Origin: DATDAH01 sp963725155
GTDB taxonomy: Bacteria > Actinomycetota > Acidimicrobiia > Acidimicrobiales > DATDAH01
Assembly (NCBI GenBank): GCA_963725155.1
Contig: CAVRXU010000002.1
Span: 930,001-994,000 of the forward strand
Direction: 5' to 3'
DNA: 64,000 nucleotides
Every line of letters begins with the position of its first letter. The stretch's first letter is position 1. Positions 59,889 through 64,000 of the stretch are shown one piece after another. The translations under genes were made by a program, and so were the position numbers. The notes beneath the pieces were generated by a model that saw nothing but the letters and a program-made list of their open reading frames with translations, was not told where the DNA came from and made no database searches.

Positions 59889-61820
59889 ATGCGGGGGATC
59901 GTGGGGGGTCTGCTCGCCGTGGCCCTCGTGGCTTCGGCCTGCTCGGGCGACGACAGCGGTGGGCCCGAGGCGGCGGCCGCACCGAGCCCACCGGTCGACG
60001 CCTGCGACTGGCCGATGTGGGGCTACTCGCCGGCCCGGACCTTCGCCACCGTCTGTGACACCGCGCTCGACCGCGACACGGTCGGCGACCTCCAGCGGGT
60101 CTGGTTCCACGCCACCGACGACGTGGTCACGGCCACCCCGGCCGTCGTCGGCGACACGGTGTACGTGGGGGACTGGGCCGGGGTGGTCTACGGGCTGGAC
60201 CGGGACAGCGGTGAGGAGCGCTGGCGGTTCCAGACCGAGGTGCACCGCAACGTCTACGCCGGCCAGATCGTGTCCAGCCCGGCCGTCGCCGACGTGGGCG
60301 ACGAGCGACTCCTCGTCATCGGGGCGGGCAAGACGCTCTACGCCCTGAACGCGGTGGACGGGACCGAGCGTTGGCACCACGAGCTGGGCGAGGCGGGCAA
60401 CGTCGACGAGCCGACCGAGATCGAGTCCTCGCCGGTCATCGTCGGCGATGTCGTGCTGGTGGGCTACGACGTGCACAACACCCCCGGCTACCGGGCGGGC
60501 CTCCAGGCCTTGGACGTGCGGACCGGCGCCGTGGTCTGGGACTTCGACCCGGATCAGTCCGGTGATCGGCCGGATCAGCAGACCGGCTGTGTGGACGTGT
60601 GGTCGTCGCCCGCGGTCGACGAGGACCGGGGCCTCGTCTTCGCGGCCACCGGCAACTGCCCCAGCTCTCCGGCGGGCTGGGGCGAGTACAGCGAGGCCAT
60701 CTTCGCCCTCGACCTCGAGACCGGCGAACCCGTCTGGACCTACCAGCCCCACGAGCCCAACAACGACGACCTGGACTTCGCCGGCTCGCCCAACCTGTTC
60801 CGCATCGGGAACCAGGACGTGGTCGGCCTGGGGAACAAGGACGGCCACTACTACGTCGTCGACCGGACGACCGGCGAGCCGGTCTGGCAGGTCGAAGCCA
60901 CCCAGCCCGGGCTCGAGCAGCCTGGCTCCAACTTCTCGACCGGGGGCTTCATCGGGGCCACGGCCGTGAGCGACGGCGTCGTGGCCGGCGGCACCGGCGT
61001 CGGGCCCTGTCCCTGCGCCCACGGCATCGAGGCGGCGAGCGGGGAGATCCTCTGGCAGAACGAGGAGCCGGCCAACACCTATGCCTCCGCCGCAGCGGCC
61101 GACGGTGTGCTCTTCCTCGGCGGCAACGACTTCACCCTGCGGGCCCTCGACCTGGCCACCGGGGAGATCCTGTGGTCCGAAGCGATGCAGGGGGCGGTGT
61201 CGGGCGGGTCGGCGGTCAGCGGTGACGACCTCTTCGCCGTCGCCGGCATCCGCGAGCCGGGCCTGGACGAGCGCTCCGAGACCAGTGGCGTGTACCGCTT
61301 TTCCCTCGGGACGGGCGACGGGGCCACGACCACATCGACGACGGCGGCGCCCGACGGCGATGCCGTGACCGCGCTGTCGCCGCGGCAGCTGTCCTGCGCC
61401 GACGAGCCCTGCCTGGTCGACTTCGGGATCAACGACCCCCCGCCGGGCACCGACCCCGCGGTGTTCGTCCGGTTCACCGCGGAGCCCCTGCGCGTCGAGG
61501 TCACCGGCCGGGACCTCGGGGCTCCCGAGGACTGGGTCCGCCAGGGCTCGGCGGCCCACCGGGTGGGCGCCACCCGCTTCGGCGTCTTCCTCTCCGAGCG
61601 CGACGACGATCCGTTCGGGGGCGGGGGCCTGGTCTGCAGCTGGGCCGAGGGGGAGGGCGGGTGCACCGGCACCGCCATCCCCCGCTACGCCCCGTCGTAC
61701 AACCGGCTGAGCGTCCTCGCCATCGTCGACGAGACGACCGAGCCGACCCTGTCGGACGGGGCCGATCGTCTCGTGCGGACGCTGAGCTTCGACCCGCCCA
61801 TCCGGGCGGTGGAACCGTGA
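59889..61820 (+). CDS. PQQ-dehydrogenase-like beta-propeller lipoprotein
   Basis: Exported lipoprotein of 643 aa: signal peptide with lipobox at about Cys18 (LVASAC), then repeated propeller blades with the W-motif pattern (YGLDRDSGEERWRF, YALNAVDGTERWHH, FALDLETGEPVWTY, YVVDRTTGEPVWQV, RALDLATGEILWSE) over residues 60-460. A Thr-rich linker (TTTSTTAAPDGDAV) leads to a C-terminal domain with a Cys pair (SCADEPC). PQQ use is not evident; it may be a structural or polysaccharide-binding propeller. ATG start, leaderless. The next lipoprotein gene follows after 16 nt. Confidence 0.85.
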   Translation: MRGIVGGLLAVALVASACSGDDSGGPEAAAAPSPPVDACDWPMWGYSPARTFATVCDTALDRDTVGDLQRVWFHATDDVVTATPAVVGDTVYVGDWAGVVYGLDRDSGEERWRFQTEVHRNVYAGQIVSSPAVADVGDERLLVIGAGKTLYALNAVDGTERWHHELGEAGNVDEPTEIESSPVIVGDVVLVGYDVHNTPGYRAGLQALDVRTGAVVWDFDPDQSGDRPDQQTGCVDVWSSPAVDEDRGLVFAATGNCPSSPAGWGEYSEAIFALDLETGEPVWTYQPHEPNNDDLDFAGSPNLFRIGNQDVVGLGNKDGHYYVVDRTTGEPVWQVEATQPGLEQPGSNFSTGGFIGATAVSDGVVAGGTGVGPCPCAHGIEAASGEILWQNEEPANTYASAAAADGVLFLGGNDFTLRALDLATGEILWSEAMQGAVSGGSAVSGDDLFAVAGIREPGLDERSETSGVYRFSLGTGDGATTTSTTAAPDGDAVTALSPRQLSCADEPCLVDFGINDPPPGTDPAVFVRFTAEPLRVEVTGRDLGAPEDWVRQGSAAHRVGATRFGVFLSERDDDPFGGGGLVCSWAEGEGGCTGTAIPRYAPSYNRLSVLAIVDETTEPTLSDGADRLVRTLSFDPPIRAVEP

Positions 61821-61836
61821 CAAGAGGGGAACGGCC

Positions 61837-63075
61837 ATGACCGTCAAGTCCACGAAGCGATGGGGTGCGGTGCTCCTGGCCCTGGTGCTGTTGGCTGGGG
61901 CCTGCAGCGACGACGACGGCGGGGAGGACGCGCCGGCTCCGTCCGACGACACCGAGGTCGCCGGTGGCGACCCGACGACCACGACGGTGGTCGACGACGG
62001 CCTGCCCGAAGATGTCATCGTCTTCAACGGCCAGGGCAACAACCTGGACGCCTACAGCACGGGCGAGACCGTCGAGACGCAACGGGTGATCAGCACCATC
62101 GCCGACGACCCCGACGGCCTCGACATCAACGCCCAGATCTGCTTCTTCCCCGACGGCTCGGGCCGGTTCATCGCCGGCGAGGACACGGGCCAACCCACGC
62201 CGCCGGCGGGATGGGGCATCTTCCAGCTCTCCGGTACCGGGGTGGGTGACCTCGAGGCGGAGGAGATCGGCAAGCTGACCCCGACCTACCAGGCCGGCGC
62301 CGATCCGGAGAACTACGGCTGTGGCGTGCTGTCCGACGGTCGCATGCTGACCACCGACCTCGGTGGCCAGTCCCCCGGCGACCCCGGCAACGGGCAGTTC
62401 ATCGTCTGGTTCGGCGATCCCGAGGGCACCGATCAGACCTACTGCAAGGTCGACATCGAGCTGGCCACGGCCCAGAGCATCCTGGTCGGCCCCGACGACG
62501 AGGTCTATGTCGTCTCGGCCCGTCCGCCCAGCTCCGGGGTCTGGCGCTACACCGACCTGCCCACGTCAGCCGACGCGGCCGGTGGCTGCGGTGGCACCGA
62601 CGTCACCGGGGCGCCCATGGCCGACTCCGTCACCCGGGAGCAGGTGCTGGCTCCGGGCCAGAACGCCATCCTCTCGCCGGCCGGCATCGCCTTCAGCCCG
62701 AACGGGGGCTACTACCTGTCCAGCGTGATCACCGGCGTGATCAACGAGTACGACGCCGACTGGCAGTTCGTGCGCACGATCCTGGCCCCGCCCGAGGGCG
62801 ACGCCATCGGGGCGGACACGTCCCTGTCGACGGGCACGCCCCTGGGCATCGGGGTCACCCCCGACGGCCAGGTCTGGTACGCCGACATCGGCATCGTCGA
62901 CGACCCCGAGAACGGCTTCGGTCCGGGTGACGGGACCGGCCACGTCCGCCGCATCCTGTTCGCCGACGGTGAGCCCCAGGCTCCCGAGACCGTGGCGTCG
63001 GACCTCGCCTTCCCCGACGGCATCGGGGTCTACGTACCCGGCGGCAGCTCTGGCGGAGGCGCCAACCCTGCCTGA
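61837..63075 (+). CDS. Lipoprotein with predicted beta-propeller (SMP-30/NHL-like)
   Basis: Lipoprotein of 412 aa: lipobox LLAGAC ending at Cys23, an acidic/Thr-rich linker (DDDGGEDAPAP, TTTTVV), then blade-like repeats including INAQICFFPDGSGRFIAGED, ILVGPDDEVYVVSARPP, GIAFSPNGGYYLSSVITGVINEYD and GIGVTPDGQVWYADIGIVDD. These resemble SMP-30/NHL-type propellers. Function unknown. AAGAGGGGAA lies about 8 nt before the ATG at 61837. Same operon as the upstream propeller lipoprotein; both are probably anchored outside the membrane. Confidence 0.82.
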   Translation: MTVKSTKRWGAVLLALVLLAGACSDDDGGEDAPAPSDDTEVAGGDPTTTTVVDDGLPEDVIVFNGQGNNLDAYSTGETVETQRVISTIADDPDGLDINAQICFFPDGSGRFIAGEDTGQPTPPAGWGIFQLSGTGVGDLEAEEIGKLTPTYQAGADPENYGCGVLSDGRMLTTDLGGQSPGDPGNGQFIVWFGDPEGTDQTYCKVDIELATAQSILVGPDDEVYVVSARPPSSGVWRYTDLPTSADAAGGCGGTDVTGAPMADSVTREQVLAPGQNAILSPAGIAFSPNGGYYLSSVITGVINEYDADWQFVRTILAPPEGDAIGADTSLSTGTPLGIGVTPDGQVWYADIGIVDDPENGFGPGDGTGHVRRILFADGEPQAPETVASDLAFPDGIGVYVPGGSSGGGANPA

Positions 63076-63080
63076 CCGGG

Positions 63081-63236
63081 TCAGGCGGGGTTGGGGTCGG
63101 GGATGATCGGGGCCGGCTCTTCGTTGGGGTTCGGGTCCGGGATCGTGGGGGCGGGCTCCGGGTTGGGGTCCGGGTCGGGGATGACCGGCGCCGGCTCGTT
63201 CGGGCCGTCAGGCCCGGGATCGGGGATGGTCGTCAT
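63081..63236 (-). CDS. 51-aa Pro/Asp/Asn-rich repeat protein
   Basis: Very short protein made almost wholly of three imperfect repeats of the form EPAP-x-IPDP-x-PN (EPAPVIPDPDPNP, EPAPTIPDPNPNE, EPAPIIPDPNPA) after an N-terminal MTTIPDPGPDGPN. It has no basic or aromatic residue and should be acidic, extended and disordered. ATG at 63236 has GAGGAGG 5-6 nt upstream, a very good ribosome site. It lies convergent to the propeller lipoprotein, whose stop is a few nt away. No known family recognised; a low-complexity spacer or metal-binding peptide is possible. Confidence 0.6.
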   Translation of the reverse strand: MTTIPDPGPDGPNEPAPVIPDPDPNPEPAPTIPDPNPNEEPAPIIPDPNPA

Positions 63237-63328
63237 GGGGTCCTCCTCGTCTCGGTCCCTGTGTGGCTACCCGCTCCGGCGGTGGGCCATTCCCCGCGGC
63301 GGGCCTGTACTGCTGGCCCTACCTGCCG

Positions 63329-64000
63329 ATGGATCAGGCGATGGCCCAGCCGCCGAAGACTGGGGCTTCGACCCGACGCGTCGGTCGCGTCGTGTCGGTT
63401 GCCGCGTGCGTCGCCGTCCTCGGCGCGCTCGTCGCCGGCTGCTCGTCTTCGCCCGAGGAGGCGGCGCCCCCGACCTCCGCCCCCCGCCAGCGGCCGATCG
63501 TCGCCCCCGAGCCCCTGCCGGACACCCGGTACGTCGCCCTGGCCCCGGTGGCCGGGTCGCGGGGCGGGTTCCCGGTCGCCGTCCACGGCGGCGACCTCCT
63601 CATGGGTGGGTCGGTCGTCGGGCCCGATGGCCCGGTGGCGGGTGCGACTGTGCTGCTGGAGCGTTTCGTCGGCCGAAGCTCGGGGCGCCTCGAGGTCGTG
63701 ACCAACGCCGCCGGTCGCTGGGTCGCCATCGACGTGTACGGCGGTCGCTACCGGATCCGAGCCTGGCACAGCCCGGGCCTGGGGATGGCGGCCTCGGTCG
63801 TCTCGTTCATCGCCGCGGATGCCGAGGTCGACCTGGCCCTGACCGTCGATCGCTACGACGGCGCCGATGTCACCGGCGACATCGACGACGTCGATCCCGA
63901 GATCGGGGCTACGGCCGTCGTCACCGCCCTGGCCACCCGCCAGCAGGTCGACGGCCAGGGCATCATCACCACCGCGCCGGCCTCCGGCCGGGACGCACTG
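63329..64000 (+). CDS. Lipoprotein with carboxypeptidase-regulatory-like domain (partial, runs off the window)
   Basis: Open frame of 224 codons with no stop before the window end. The N-terminal signal (TRRVGRVVSVAACVAVLGALVAGC) ends in a lipobox at Cys38, then a Pro-rich linker (about 45-65). A beta-sandwich with GGSVVGPDGPVAGATVLLERFVG and TNAAGRWVAIDVYGGRYRIRAW matches carboxypeptidase-regulatory-like or SpaA/CnaB-type folds (about 90-150). The end of the visible part is Asp/Thr-rich. ATG at 63329 is the likely start; no strong ribosome site. Divergent from the 51-aa gene. Confidence 0.75.
   Translation, partial: MDQAMAQPPKTGASTRRVGRVVSVAACVAVLGALVAGCSSSPEEAAPPTSAPRQRPIVAPEPLPDTRYVALAPVAGSRGGFPVAVHGGDLLMGGSVVGPDGPVAGATVLLERFVGRSSGRLEVVTNAAGRWVAIDVYGGRYRIRAWHSPGLGMAASVVSFIAADAEVDLALTVDRYDGADVTGDIDDVDPEIGATAVVTALATRQQVDGQGIITTAPASGRDAL

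Noticed and set aside
63081..63236. CRISPR-like periodic repeats
   Set aside because: The periodicity follows codons of a Pro/Asp/Asn repeat peptide, units are imperfect and there are no spacers.

Overview
The window is high-GC, gene-dense DNA with about 55 protein genes, many GTG starts and stop/start overlaps. Gene content points to an actinobacterium: tandem CaiB/BaiF CoA-transferase, FadD-like ligases, cytochrome P450s of the sterol side-chain type, an F420-type LLM oxidoreductase, H+-pyrophosphatase, CsoR/CopA and a ParA ATPase. The class Acidimicrobiia is my best guess, as inference only. No rRNA, tRNA, CRISPR array, transposase or phage gene was seen.

Layout. 29-9086 (+) is a catabolic operon: amidohydrolase, double CoA-transferase, two acyl-CoA ligases, an NTF2-fold protein, an unknown beta-rich protein and a Rieske oxygenase. 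9174-13283 (-) holds a NuoF-like flavoprotein, an M20 peptidase and a coiled-coil M15 wall hydrolase. 13560-15941 (+) is H+-PPase, separated from a PHP-domain hydrolase (-) by an 18-bp bidirectional hairpin. 17670-22621 holds an SDR and, on the minus strand, the operon amidohydrolase - P450 - P450, preceded by a 14-bp palindrome that fits the KstR operator pattern. 22775-28000 has an orphan FtsX-type permease, an LLM oxidoreductase, a sulfotransferase and a SnoaL-like protein. 28088-32150 (+) is a polyamine-type ABC operon (A-D-B-C), followed by a small lipoprotein with a strong terminator. 32746-40284 has a flavoprotein, a LuxR/TPR regulator, VOC and GNAT proteins, an alpha-methylacyl-CoA racemase and a cupin. 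40285-46992 has a sulfatase, a 2,4-dienoyl-CoA reductase-like SDR, an enoyl-CoA hydratase, an acyl-CoA carboxylase beta subunit and a secreted glucosaminidase-like protein. 47064-53940 has a frameshifted thiolase, a PuuB-like oxidase, OsmC, a methyltransferase, a class III aminotransferase and a second amidohydrolase. 53990-64000 has an L,D-transpeptidase, copA-csoR, a minus-strand group (ParA, tail-anchored protein, 43-aa ORF, degenerate subtilase), two lipoproteins, a 51-aa Pro-rich repeat protein and a partial lipoprotein.

How it fits together. Much of the window serves breakdown of lipid- or sterol-like acids: activation by ligases or CoA transfer, racemisation, P450 and Rieske oxidation, beta-oxidation steps and carboxylation. 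A second theme is the cell envelope: M15 hydrolase, L,D-transpeptidase, glucosaminidase and pseudo-subtilase. Many start codons lie 6-8 nt after a TANNNT or CANNNT box with no Shine-Dalgarno sequence, so leaderless transcription looks common.

Two genes (DinB-like, thiolase) carry several single-base indels each and are either new pseudogenes or sequence errors. The best candidates for undescribed biology are the ParA / tail-anchored / pseudo-subtilase group, the 51-aa IPDPNP-repeat protein, and the KstR-like control of the P450 operon.
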